This document shows positions 1 to 10,435 of a stretch of DNA of 55,700 nucleotides, in pieces (position 1 is the first letter of the stretch; each line of letters starts with the position of its first letter). The position numbers were made by a program, and so were the translations under genes. This DNA is from Phialocephala subalpina (lineage: Eukaryota > Ascomycota > Leotiomycetes > Helotiales > Mollisiaceae). The stretch spans positions 1 to 55,700 of the forward strand of contig FJOG01000065.1 in the NCBI GenBank assembly GCA_900073065.1, in the 5' to 3' direction. The notes beneath the pieces are model-generated. The model was given only the letters and a program-made list of their open reading frames with translations, did no database searches and had not been told where the DNA came from.

Positions 1-960
1 AATATAATTTAATATACTAAATAAAAATTATACGAATATAATAAAATTATAAAATTTTATTAAAAAATAAATATAATATATTTTAATAAAGTATTAATTA
101 TAATAATTATTTAATATTTTAAATATTAACTTTTTTATTTAAGAATATTAAAATCTTATATATAAAAGCCTTAAATTTTAAAGCTTTATTTATTTATTTT
201 CTTTTTATTTATTATATATAATTATTTTATTCCAAGTAAATTCTATGAAATAAATTGATTATTATTATTAAAAAAAGTTTATTATTAAATATAATAATAT
301 TATATAACCTTTAAATTTTTATATTTTTAATATGAATATAATAATTATATATAAATATATACGAATATATATTAATAAAATAATTATATTACTTTAATAA
401 AATTATAATTTATTTTAATTATCTCGATAAATAATTATATTATTTCGAAAAATAAAAATAATTATTTAATAATTTATATTATAATAATTAATTATTATAT
501 TTAAAAACCGAAAACGTTATTTAAATACATTTAATTAATTTTATAATTTTATAAGAAAATATTTTTTACGTTAATTTAAATTAGTCTTTAATTGGTTTTT
601 GGGATCATGGCCCGATTTTTGGGATTAATAAAATAATTAGTAAACTAATAAAATAATTCGAGTAAATAAAATAATTAAAGTTATAAAAAAAATTATAACG
701 TTATAAAAAAGTAAATTAAATCAAAGAATAAAAATCTCAAAGATAAAAAGTTAGAGTTTGAGAGAAAAGTATAAACCACGTAAATAAACCCCTTATTAAA
801 TACATTTTAAATTTATTTAATATTTTATTCGAGTATTTTTTCTTGATTTATCGAATTTATTTTAATAATTTATCGAAATTAAAAAGTCAAATATAGATTC
901 ATTTCTGTATTAATTAACTTATAGTTAATAGTTATAAATAGAAAGTTGTGTTTATAAACC
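1..960. other. AT-rich, gene-free block (RIP-like)
   Basis: The first 960 bases are overwhelmingly A and T with almost no CpG, dense TpA and ApT, and no open frame of note. This is the composition left by repeat-induced point mutation of old transposons in Pezizomycotina. No recognisable element survives. The only less extreme stretch is around 590-635, where a TTTTTGGGAT motif occurs twice about 30 bases apart. The boundary with normal-composition DNA is sharp at about 960. Confidence 0.8.
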
Positions 961-1366
961 CTTAGCCTCCGTAGGGAAAATTCTAAAAGGGGGAAGAAAA
1001 GAAGGAAAAGAAGAAGGAAAGAAGGAAGAAAGAAAGTCTAATCGATAAGGGGAGTTCATATATATGGAAGGTGCGCCCAGAGTTCGCTCGGCTCAGGTTA
1101 GAGCAGCGATTACTCAGATCCAAAGACGGAAGTGGACTTTGGTGAGGACAAGACTCGTCTTAGATTTAACGAGGAGTAGAATGGGTTTTTGGGTGGCTGG
1201 GCTGGATTCTGCCGATCAAATCAAATCAGGAGAGGCGTGCTGCAAATTTTGAACTACGTGGATTCGTCAGTACGTGACTGCGGCTGAGGCAACTCAGATC
1301 TTTATTATTTCTGCCTAGCCATCCCAATTGCTGCTAACCCAGCAACCATCAAAAGTCGCGCGCATT
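961..1366. promoter_or_regulatory. Upstream region of the EF-hand/C2 gene, with purine tract
   Basis: This is a transition from the AT-rich block to coding DNA. A nearly pure purine tract (G/A on the plus strand) runs from about 975 to 1036. A short open frame at 1064-1252 has no recognisable content and I do not call it. The region presumably carries the promoter and 5' leader of the gene starting at 1367. Confidence 0.4.
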
Positions 1367-4300
1367 ATGAGTTTTGGATACAGCGTTGGCGACTTCATCG
1401 CAGTCGTTCAACTAGCCTACAAGGTAAGTCACCTGCTCCCAAAGCGCTATCGGCAGGGCCTGCAACGAAGCTGCACAGCGTCACTGACATCTTCAAGGTC
1501 TATGACAGCTGCAAGTCATCGGTAGATGAGTACAAAGATATCGGTCGAGATGTCGGCAATGCTCATCTCGTCCTGAGCGCAATCAAGCGGTACTGGAAGG
1601 CAGAAGAGTCTCGTGGTCGTAATCTCATCGTCGCGCAACAGGATGACTTGAAGCAGCTAGCTGGGAACTCTTATGGAATTCTGGAAAAGATTCAAGAAGT
1701 ACTGGACAAACATAGGAGCCTTGGATACCGTGGAAGAGTTCGAGACAAGCTAAAATGGTCACTGGCATCGTTCGTGAGGGACATTGGACCCCAAAGGCAA
1801 TCCCTCCAAGAGAACACGCACGCGCTGGCCATATTTAATGCAACATTGACCGCCGAAAATGCCTCTGGCGTCGCCGATCAGCAAAATAAAGTCCTAGAAG
1901 AGCACAGCCAACTGTTGAAGTTTCTCGTGACGCGCTACTTCGAATACCAGACTGGGGTTGGGAACAGAGTGGCGCCAGCATTTTCCCAAGTGGCCGTAAA
2001 GGATATTGAGGAAGATGAGGATGATTCGTGGCAGAATATTGATTCGGAACTTGAAGCAGCGGGTTTCAGTTCAATAACTGTGAAAGGGAATCGTGGCTTC
2101 ATACGGGAGTGGATCACCACGGTCATTCCTGATGATGACGACAAAGATACAGTCCTAATTGCGGGCTCGACAATTGCCGAAGATGACGATAACCCTCCAA
2201 TTGCGGGAGTTGGTGATTTAACAGTCAGTGACACCCAGAAAGATGTCGAAGTTGAAAGGAAAGAGCCCGATGCACCTAAACCACCTTCTCGACCAGCAAG
2301 TGCTAGCTCTCGCAGGAGTCAGTCCAGTACTTGGCGTGAGTTGGACACAAAGAACGCCGACTATGTTGCCCATATGATGGCAAAAGTTTTGAAGTCTAAG
2401 TACGGAGAGGATTGTGACGACCTCTACAAACTTCCGATCAAGCGAGCGTTCTATTACCTGGACTGGACAGATCGCGGATGGATCTCGATCGCGGAGGTCG
2501 AAAGGTACTGTCACCAAGCGGCAGAAATAGCAAAGTTTTCGCTGGACGACTTAGACCTTGGGCAGCTGGCGAAGCAAATGGACGTTGACGATGACAATCA
2601 GGTTAGCCTGGACGAATTGATCGAGATTGTGGTCACACTAAGACGACTTATTCTTGAATCTATCATCATCGTCAATGCAAACTTCGGAGGGAGAATCGAG
2701 GCAGGGATTCAATTGAAAACATTCTTTGACGCGTCTGTCGATGAGTCGATGCTTCCTTTCGAATGGCATAATTGGCACCAATCTTTGTCTAGCCGTCGCG
2801 AATATCGACATGTCCTCTTGCACAACATCCTGGGCCGAAAACAGAGTATTGCCCCCCTGCAGATTAACCTCTCCAATGCAGCTTTTGTTGCAACGGGTCA
2901 TTGTGCTTCGCAGACTGCTGGTGCACTAAACAAGTGGCGTGCTGCTTTGGTTAGCATGCCAAAGGAGCAAGCAGCAGAATATACGGAAGCTTTGAACAAT
3001 GTGCTAAGAGCCACAGCAAAATTTCACATTTTTGACGCAAGGTACCTTCCTACGAAACTGCATCTTTTCGATTACTGTTCGGAAAGAATCAACATCATCC
3101 CGCCGGAACAACTCCAAGACTTGGTCGACTGTCCGGCCGCGGAGCTCGCGGAGCTATGTAGGGAATGCTGGGAAGTGCTTGATCCAATCCTAGGCTTTGT
3201 TTACGATCTTAAATTGGATGGGTTGAAGCAGGCGTTCCTCAATACGCCTTCTAGAGGGCTCGTCGAACTAAGTAGCACTCCTCTGAGCCTGAGCGAATGG
3301 CGTCGACTACGCATGCTTGAGCGATCAAGGCGAATTGTACATGATCTGCCGCGCTGGGATGAAATGAAGAAGACTCTGCAAAAATGTCATGAATGGTGCC
3401 AGACTCATAGTACCCATCTCGATACTAAGGCGAAGTTTGCCATTGAGATAGCGAAGAATCTGTACCACATCCAACAAGAAGCAATTCAGAAGGCGGCGGT
3501 TCACAAAATCAGAATAGTAGATGTGAGTCTGAGAAGCCTAAAGCAAGATCATTTCCGTACGTATAATAATGCCCTCCAATTGACGTTACATTCATTGACA
3601 TGGTCTTTCAGGCCGAGATCCAAGTACCTTCTTTGGTGTCAGGATTGATGGTATTCCGATTAATTCTGCTAGCCAAGTAAAATCAACGACACCGTCTTGG
3701 TATCATGGTAGATATTAGTAAGCAATCACATAAGACAATGGAAGAGAAGCTTATTTTTTAATCAGTGAGGTCTCTAAGGAGAGCAATGTACGGCTTGAAT
3801 TCTACAATGGAAAATCCTACGGGAAAGTTTCTAGATTTTTCGTTCCCAAAAGTCTCATAGGAAGCTTCGAATTCAAAGTCGCAGACATTACCAACTTCAA
3901 TGGAGAGTCTACAGGTATGTTATCCAACTCATCCCTTCGGACCAGTGTATTAATCCCATGAACCAATAAAGTGACCAAAAGGGGACCGCTCAATCTCCCA
4001 GACTACTCGACACTTAAGGCTTCCACCCCCCAAATCTGGGTGACGGTCCATACATATTGGGAAACGGAAAAAACAGACTGGGGTTCCACGTCGACCAACA
4101 ACCTGGCGAACGAGATCGGCCTTTGCCCCCTTCCTTTAGGCTGGGAGGCTCGCCGAACAAAAGATAACGACGTCTATTTCATCAACCTAGAGAATTGGCA
4201 GTCAACCGCATGTTTGTGGCGAGCAACGGTTCCCAACAATGACACCTCGACCAAATTAGCACCTCTGCCAAAAGGATGGGCTGTGTTTGAGGTCAATGGT

Positions 4301-4486
4301 AAAGTGGTGTACCAAAACCTTAAAGCAGAAATCATGGCAACTCCTCCAGAGCAAGATAACAAATCGACCTTCCAGAACATCATCAGATCTAAAGAATACT
4401 GCCAGCTTGTGCAGTTCTTTCCGCAATATCTGATTGATCAGTATGAGCAGGACGCAAAGCCTGTTCCCAGGCACCCACAAGCGTGA
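1367..4486 (+). CDS. STAND-N-like / EF-hand / C2 / WW-like multidomain protein
   Basis: Five exons by eye: 1367-1423, 1498-3556, 3612-3717, 3766-3914, 3972-4486, giving 961 aa. The first intron has a CTGAC branch point at 1484-1488. The N-terminus (about residues 1-160) is the helical domain usually found in front of fungal NACHT/STAND proteins. An acidic linker follows, then paired EF-hand loops at about 341-352 and 381-392. The second loop has Asp at positions 1, 3 and 5 and Glu at 12. A C2-like beta domain spans about 687-790 across three introns. Two WW-like segments follow at about 840-872 and 887-917; the first has GWE and a distal Trp, the second lacks the distal Trp. No P-loop or NACHT is present. 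A calcium-responsive, membrane-associated role is inference from the domains; I know no named homologue. Confidence 0.75.
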
Positions 4487-5098
4487 TTTTGAGGATGTGG
4501 ATTGTGGGTTACAGGACAGGCGACACCCTTCTCATGAATGTCCATTTTACAAGATTAAGCTTGAACGCATTCTGCGGTGACATGAACGATCGCTATGTGC
4601 CACTATCATATACACATTGTTGTTTAACCTAAATCCTAACGACTTTTGCGTGCTGTTGGACTTCTAGGTGCTTGAGGCCACAAGACACAGTGGCAATTGC
4701 CACTGAAATCACGCTGAGTGTAAGGGCTTCAGCACTTATAATACAGGCTACTTACCACTGTAGAACAGCAGTCGATTTAGCAGTCAATTCAGCTTATATT
4801 ATATGATGCACGTGATCTCCATATCCTGAAATCCCCAATACGTGCTCGCCAGGTTACTGCGCACGTGACCCCTAGCCGCTTTGCTCACCAATGCTCACCC
4901 AATGTCCATCCATAACCCCACAGCAGCTCAACAACCCCAGTCGCCTCCCTATGCTTTTGAAATGGTGCCTATCCCATAGGACTGTCTAGAATGTCAGCTT
5001 TTAGCGAGCAGGATGCAAGGACGTTAGAACAGGGGAGGATATGCACTGTCCTCAAGCTGTTCTTAATCGCTCATGGCTGTCTTCGGTGTCGTTCCATG
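4487..5098. other. Intergenic region with an 18-bp palindrome
   Basis: No convincing gene. It holds the 3' side of the EF-hand/C2 gene and the 3' side of the broken minus-strand gene that ends at 5099. Notable content is a perfect 18-bp palindrome at 4688-4705 and CACGTG-type sequences near 4810 and 4862. Confidence 0.5.
4688..4705. repeat. Perfect 18-bp palindrome
   Basis: CAGTGGCAATTGCCACTG reads identically on both strands with no spacer. It could be a protein-binding site, a fold-back transposon remnant or chance. No second copy was noticed in the window. Confidence 0.8.
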
Positions 5099-5778
5099 TT
5101 ACCCAGAATGACCCCATTTTCCCCAATTAAACTCCAAAAATCCACAATCATCCTCTTGCTCAAAGAAAGGATCTTCTGGAAATTGCTGAGATGGAACGGC
5201 ATCAACAACTCGCACTCTCTGTACATGTCGTGCTGTGACCCATGCCACCCGCATGTTCTGCCTGGATCTTTCCATTTGTTCCATCTGTTCCTCGCATTTG
5301 TCGACACCTTCTCTTTTCCTCGCAGCAGTTTCTTCATCGTCACTAGCATTCTTTCCATCCTCTGCTCGTTGTAGATCATCGTGTGCCTCCAAAAAATCCA
5401 AATCTGCCTTTCGTGATAGGTATGGACGGCTCTTCGCGAGAGTACCGGCAGTCTTTCGTGTGGCGCGGGCTTTGATCGCGGCTTTGGGGTTGACAATGGC
5501 TCCGGCGGTTCCTTGAATCAGATCAATACCCTTGCTTGTGATACCCGACGTCCCAATTCGCGCTCTGTTCAGGAACTTGGAGGTGTTGAAGGCTGGGCTG
5601 TTCTCAAGCTCTCAACAGCGGCTTGGTATTCATTGTCGTCGTCCGAGGGTGATTCGATGTGCAAGATATGCTTCACCTTCCGCTTCGCCTTGGCCCTTAC
5701 GCCGTATTCTTTATCCGTAATAGTAGTATTAGCCCCAGGGGTCTTAGAGAGTGGTACACCGTCATAGTCCTTCTTCAT
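5099..5778 (-). pseudogene. Broken fungal-specific gene (DUF3292-like)
   Basis: The minus strand reads from an ATG at 5778 in one frame to a stop at 5569, while a second frame is open from about 5612 to a TAA at 5099-5101. The second frame is protein-like: a basic stretch (residues like AIKARATRKTAGTLAKSRPY), then DLDFLEAHDDL, a coiled acidic stretch, and MRVAWVTARHVQRVR. This resembles the N-terminal half of a fungal family I recall as DUF3292; that name is from memory and unconfirmed. The two frames would join if two bases were absent near 5608-5613, where the plus strand reads GCTCTC. A short intron from the V of KRKVK to about 5611 is a weaker alternative. At roughly 220 residues it is much shorter than the family members I remember, so it is probably truncated as well. 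Confidence 0.55.
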
Positions 5779-6199
5779 CCTTCAGCCTGATGGCAGCAAA
5801 TACGGAAGGGAAGATTTGTAACCTTCGAATCGTCTTGCATTTCCTGAGAAATTACAGACAAGGGAAAAACACATGGAAGTCGGATCATAATAGCTCCACC
5901 GCGACTTGCAGGAGCGCATCATCGTATCTAGCAAATGCGAAGCTAAGCAGCAAGAAACTAGTTCATTGCGTATTGGGCTATCATTGAGCACAGTTTAAAA
6001 TTGAAATGGTTCGGTGGAGGTGTTGACAAGAGGTAGAAAACGTGGGAGCTTGATGTTATGAGGTGTGGCGTTAGTGGCGCATGCGGCTGCTGGTTGTGTG
6101 GCTGACGCTTTAAAGCTCTAAACTTGTTCGATATTAACATCAACACTCAAACAGACCTCACACAGAACCCTCAAACGCCACAACGCGCACTCCCACTTG
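5779..6199. promoter_or_regulatory. Divergent upstream region, broken gene / QRI7
   Basis: A 421-bp gap between two divergently oriented genes. No coding sequence is supported on either strand. It should contain the QRI7 promoter and leader and the old promoter of the broken minus-strand gene. Confidence 0.4.
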
Positions 6200-7603
6200 A
6201 TGAGGTCGATATGTCGTCTTACCAGAAACTTCTCGACTACCTCCTCCCTCCGAAACAAATGGCCGTCTCAGCGCCTCCTCACCCTCGCGATCGAAACTTC
6301 CTGCGATGATACGAGTGTTGCTATTCTCGAGAAGACGAACAATGCCGCAATTCTACACTTCAATGAGAAGATCACATCCGATAACCGGTCATATGGAGGA
6401 GTCCATCCGCTTGTAGCTGTTGAGTCACACCAGAGGAACCTTGCCACTCTGGTCAATAGAGCTCTGCGAAGTCTGCCGAAGGACAATGGGCAACTCGAGG
6501 ACCACCGCGAGAACCTGCGTATTGGAACGTCCAGTAAGAAGAAACCCGACTTTGTCACAGTCACTCGCGGACCTGGTATAAGAGGGAGCTTGATAACTGG
6601 GTTGGATATGGCCAAGGGATTGGCCGTGGCCTGGCAGGTACCTTTGCTGGGGGTCAATCATATGCAAGCTCACGCCCTTACGCCTAGGCTTGTAAATGCC
6701 CTTGCTGTCGGTACAGAGATTAATGGTCTCAACCAGAAGCCTAAGGATGGTGATTCTCTGCTGCAGAGTCGAATTGAACCATCCCAGCCACAATTCCCAT
6801 TTTTGTCGTTACTGGTTTCGGGAGGACATACAATGCTGGTCCATTCCCGCTCTCTCTGCGAGCACAAAATCATAGCCAACACGACCGACATCGCCGTTGG
6901 AGACATGATCGACAAATGTGCACGGGTCATCCTACCGCCAGCATATTTGGATACTGCCAAAGACGTGATGTATGGAAAATTGCTAGAGGGATTCGTCTTC
7001 CCAAACAAGCCTTCGACTTACGATTATACCCCACCTTCGTCCTTCACTCGAACTCGCACACCCGCGGATCCAGCCCATGATTGGGTCATCAACGCGCCAT
7101 ATTCTAATCCTGGCGACGGAGGATCGATAGCGTATGCAGACTCCTTCACATACTCGGGGATTGACTCGTCGGTGAGGCGTGTGATTGAGAAGAGGCCACA
7201 AATGGGCGATGAGGAACGGCGAATGCTTGGAAAGGCTGCAATGGAAGTAGCCTTCGAGCACTTGGCTTCTCGAGTTCTCTTTGCACTCGATCGACCGGAC
7301 ATCAAAGACATCAATACCTTGGTTGTTTCTGGAGGCGTGGCAAGCAACCAATACCTAAAAGAGATCCTGAGGCGGAACCTCGATGTCAAAGGGCAAGGAC
7401 CGGAAAAGGTAGAGTTGGTCTTCCCCCCGCCGAAATATTGTACAGATAATGCTGCAATGATTGCGTGGACAGGGATGGAGATGTACGAAGCTGGTTGGAG
7501 GACAAAGCTGGATGCTCTGGTGGAACGAAGATGGCCTATTGATCCTAGAGCTGAAGGAGGTGGGATCTTGGGCTTGGATGGTTGGGAGAAAGTCGAGACT
7601 TGA
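6200..7603 (+). CDS. QRI7: tRNA N6-adenosine threonylcarbamoyltransferase, mitochondrial (Qri7/TsaD type)
   Basis: Single exon, 467 aa, from the ATG at 6200. The enzyme transfers the threonylcarbamoyl group to A37 of ANN-decoding tRNAs (t6A) in mitochondria. The first 25 or so residues are rich in Arg/Ser/Thr without acidic residues, as in a mitochondrial targeting peptide. The catalytic fold opens with LLTLAIETSCDDTSVAI, followed by GGVHP, the FVTVTRGPGIRGSL segment, the metal-binding NHMQAHAL (HxxxH), SGGHTML, and near the C-terminus LVVSGGVASNQYL and CTDNAAMIAWTG. All hallmarks of the Kae1/TsaD/Qri7 family are intact and the length suits Qri7/OSGEPL1. The presequence distinguishes it from cytosolic Kae1. 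No introns are needed. Confidence 0.95.
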   Translation: MRSICRLTRNFSTTSSLRNKWPSQRLLTLAIETSCDDTSVAILEKTNNAAILHFNEKITSDNRSYGGVHPLVAVESHQRNLATLVNRALRSLPKDNGQLEDHRENLRIGTSSKKKPDFVTVTRGPGIRGSLITGLDMAKGLAVAWQVPLLGVNHMQAHALTPRLVNALAVGTEINGLNQKPKDGDSLLQSRIEPSQPQFPFLSLLVSGGHTMLVHSRSLCEHKIIANTTDIAVGDMIDKCARVILPPAYLDTAKDVMYGKLLEGFVFPNKPSTYDYTPPSSFTRTRTPADPAHDWVINAPYSNPGDGGSIAYADSFTYSGIDSSVRRVIEKRPQMGDEERRMLGKAAMEVAFEHLASRVLFALDRPDIKDINTLVVSGGVASNQYLKEILRRNLDVKGQGPEKVELVFPPPKYCTDNAAMIAWTGMEMYEAGWRTKLDALVERRWPIDPRAEGGGILGLDGWEKVET

Positions 7604-7738
7604 TTTGATTGTAAATGATACCCCAATCTACGTCTGTTGCACTTCTTGCTCCCATATTTTGTCTTGTGTGGATTCATCGTGCTTGTTCTCAGACCCGCTA
7701 GAATCATTGCTCGCAGTTAAGGAGCTTCGGCAACCTTG

Positions 7739-7765
7739 CCCTTTTGGGACACAAATCCAAAAGGG
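7739..7765. repeat. 9-bp inverted repeat with 9-nt loop
   Basis: CCCTTTTGG at 7739-7747 is the exact reverse complement of CCAAAAGGG at 7757-7765. It lies about 140 bases past the QRI7 stop. A 3'-UTR hairpin or a relic of a foldback element is possible; no function is shown. Confidence 0.6.
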
Positions 7766-7866
7766 GGCCTTAGCTTCCTTTGACGTAAGCGAGGCCGTAG
7801 CGCCTATACTAGAACAGTTTCACCACCCAGACCATCCCATTGTTGTCCGTCACACACACTGTCGAG

Positions 7867-8274
7867 ATGGTCAACAGAAAGTCTGACAGCGATCTTAAGC
7901 GTAAGGCCCTCCATCAACTTTCCACACCTACTTGCACACCCGATCCACCTGCTTCCTCTGGCCCAGAACCCGCCATACTTACCGCTTCCGCTCCTGATGT
8001 GTCCTATAGAAAGAAGAAGAAGACCGCCAAAAAGGTCTCCTTCCATATCCCTCAAGTCATGAGCGGAAAGAAGACAACAATCAACCAGAAGATCGCGCAC
8101 ACAAGGATTTATCGAGCCCCTTACCAGACATTTGGGAGACAATTCTTCTTTACGCAAGAGATTTGGGAGGCGAGGTATAGGAAAGGGGAGCCTGGGAAGG
8201 GTGGTAGCAAAGAGTCTGGGTCGAGGGAGGATCTGCGATTGGTACTTCTGAGATGTTTGAGAAAGATCCAGTAA
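7867..8274 (+). CDS. Small Lys-rich hypothetical protein
   Basis: Open frame of 135 aa from an ATG at 7867. The N-terminal half is Pro/Ser/Thr-rich. A basic cluster (YRKKKKTAKKVSF) lies near residue 55, and an aromatic/basic segment follows (RAPYQTFGRQFFFTQEIW). I do not recognise the family. The basic cluster could be a nuclear signal. The stop overlaps a GTAAGC that could be a splice donor, so a further exon cannot be excluded. A longer frame runs antisense here (7804-8367), but its composition is less protein-like, so I prefer the plus strand. Confidence 0.5.
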   Translation: MVNRKSDSDLKRKALHQLSTPTCTPDPPASSGPEPAILTASAPDVSYRKKKKTAKKVSFHIPQVMSGKKTTINQKIAHTRIYRAPYQTFGRQFFFTQEIWEARYRKGEPGKGGSKESGSREDLRLVLLRCLRKIQ

Positions 8275-8530
8275 GCTCTGAGCGTTGAACTTTCTTTGTA
8301 AGAATAATGGGGCTTGCAAGAAAGAAAGCAGATTGTTCCTGCCCGCCGGAGGACTTTCCAAGGCCACATGTCCTGACTGCAGATTCTGAGATATTTGACA
8401 ATAACCACGCGGTGTGGTAGGCCGCTTCCAACGCGGTTGCCTGTCGCGTAAAAGACAAGATCGCGCCTGCCTTTTGCACTATTTTCCTTCCATCCTTCGA
8501 TACCAACAAATCCGCCCTAACTGACTCAAG

Positions 8531-10328
8531 ATGTCTGATACTTCAGCACCTTTACTATCCTCTGCTCAACTATTAGAGAAAACAGAAAAATTGCTTAACC
8601 TTTTCCATGAATTCCATGAAGATTTCGATCTCCTCCGAAGCGTCTTTGCCCCGCGTCCTACGTCTACACAACGGCCTCTCTTTAATGAAATATCCCACGC
8701 CACAGACATCAAACTCGTCATACTACGAGATATGATACTCACTCTTATTGACTCACTCGAAGAAGCCGGGCTTGGGAAGGATGGAGGACAGCACGAGGAG
8801 TTCTACACATTGAAAGCTCAGGTGGAAGACAAGATCCGGCGCACTTGGAAATTACGAAAGACAATTGAAGGAGTAGAAGGCTGTGAATACAATGTTGGAA
8901 CTCCTCGATTCAAGGTCATTGGAAATCGTGTCGAGTCCACAGGCGACGGCCGTCCGAACGCAGAGCAACAGCCAGCCTCCCAGGTAGATGCGGTAACTGG
9001 GAAATACAAGGAAGAAGTCGATCAGGATCAGGATAACGGCAAGGGAGTAGAGAGGAACTCCGAAGATCCTAAGGAGGAAGTAGAAAAGCGAAGCAGAGGA
9101 AGACCAGTTCTTTCACGCCCTCCGCAGGCTATGAAGGGTACGATGACCATTCGGGACAGATTGCTTCAAGACGGCAAGAGGAGTACTCTAGGTGGTAGAT
9201 CACTAGACGCTTCTCGTTCGACATCTCCAACGCCCCCGTCACCCGCTCTTCCTGTTGATCGGTTGAAGCTGATAACCGTCCGTGGCTCTGCATCCATGTT
9301 CCCAGGTGCACTCCAGAAAGCAAGAGAGGTGCTGAAGGCCGTTGGAACACAGGAAGGAGCTTTACTGAGCCGTAGCCCTACCAAGGTTGACAAGAAACTC
9401 GCCAGTTCCAGCAGTGCGTTGAAGGATGTTCGCGTTTCCAGTCCCACGCCAATCCCGTCCTCCCCGCAGCTTCCTCCTCATTGGCCTAATCATAAGAGGG
9501 TCAATATCTCTGCTACTAAGTCTCCAGCACCGTCTCAGAATGATAAAAGACGACAGAGAAACCGAATGGTCATCCCATCCAGTGACGATGATGATACAGA
9601 AGAGAGATCTGACCAAGCAAACCAAGGCATGGAAGTAGGCGGAAGACAAGCTACAGAACAACGAAAGAAAGGTCAACCAGCAGACTCAAAGACAAATCAT
9701 CCGAGCATGCCCGGAGCCATAAAGACTAGAGAGTCCGGTCAACAGTCGACTGGTTCTAAGACAGGGGGCTTGCGACTATCTTTCAGAACGCCGGTTGCCG
9801 CATCCATACCGATGAAGAGGAAAGCCTCGTCATCGTACGATGTCTACGCCGTTCCCGGCAGTGATGAAGATCACGATGTTATCCCAAAGAAGAGAGAGAA
9901 AGGAAAAGACGTCCCCGCACAAGTGGTAAAGCAAGAGGCTGAAGCATCCGCGAAGCCTACTCTGAGCAATCATCACAGGCATCCCAATGACGATAATTCC
10001 ATTTCTCGACCAGAGAAGAAGTCCTCGGCCAAGGTGCCTATCCAGCCTAACACTGCCGAGAAGCGAAAGCTAGGACTACAATCCCCTTCAAAGAACAAGT
10101 TGAACCGCTTGTCGTATGGCGCTAAGGAAGATGCTCGAGTCACCAAGAGACAGAAGACATCGGAGAAGGAGAGTGGTTCGCAAGGAAAGTGGCTCGCAAG
10201 GAGAGTGGTTCGCAAGGAGAGTAGCTCGCAAGGAGGGTGGTTTCGCAGGCATCCAAGTCTAAGGAGTGAGTGCGTAGCTTCTTTCCAGTTTTTATGATTT
10301 ACTAATCACTAGCATAGTGATCCCGTGA
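8531..10328 (+). CDS. Disordered Ser/Lys-rich, probably nuclear protein of unknown function
   Basis: It starts at the ATG at 8531. Residues 1-125 are helical and look folded. The rest is disordered and rich in Ser, Pro, Lys and Arg, with several basic clusters (KKREKGKD, TKRQKTSEK) and acidic SSDDDDTEE-type patches, consistent with a nuclear scaffold or chromatin protein. A good intron is visible at 10266-10317 (GTGAGT donor, ACTAATC branch region, TAG acceptor). With that intron the present frame stops at 10328 (581 aa); without it, at 10297. A different frame of exon 2 stays open to 10417 and encodes a Lys-rich tail. The frame used depends on the number of 16-bp tandem repeats just upstream, so this C-terminus may be an out-of-frame allele or an assembly error. 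I do not recognise the family. Confidence 0.65.
10175..10249 (+). repeat. 16-bp coding tandem repeat, about 4.5 copies
   Basis: The unit GGTTCGCAAGGAGAGT and close variants repeats with a period of 16 at 10175, 10191, 10207 and 10223, followed by a partial copy from 10239. Because 16 is not a multiple of three, each unit is read in a different frame and copy-number change alters the C-terminus of the host gene. Confidence 0.85.
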
Positions 10329-10435
10329 AGAAAATGGGACCCAAGGAAATCGAGCGCGTGGGACGCGATTCAGAAATGGGCAAGAAAGGTGGAAGGAAAG
10401 CCATGAGGTCGGGTTGATGCATTACATTGATACAT

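Noticed and set aside
7024..7707. Minus-strand frame of 227 codons over the 3' half of QRI7
   Set aside because: Shadow of the conserved QRI7 coding sequence; no motif of its own.
7804..8367. Minus-strand frame of 187 codons opposite the Lys-rich gene at 7867
   Set aside because: It is long but has leader-like, Leu/Ser/Arg-biased composition and no motif. The plus strand has a basic, structured composition and a better start.
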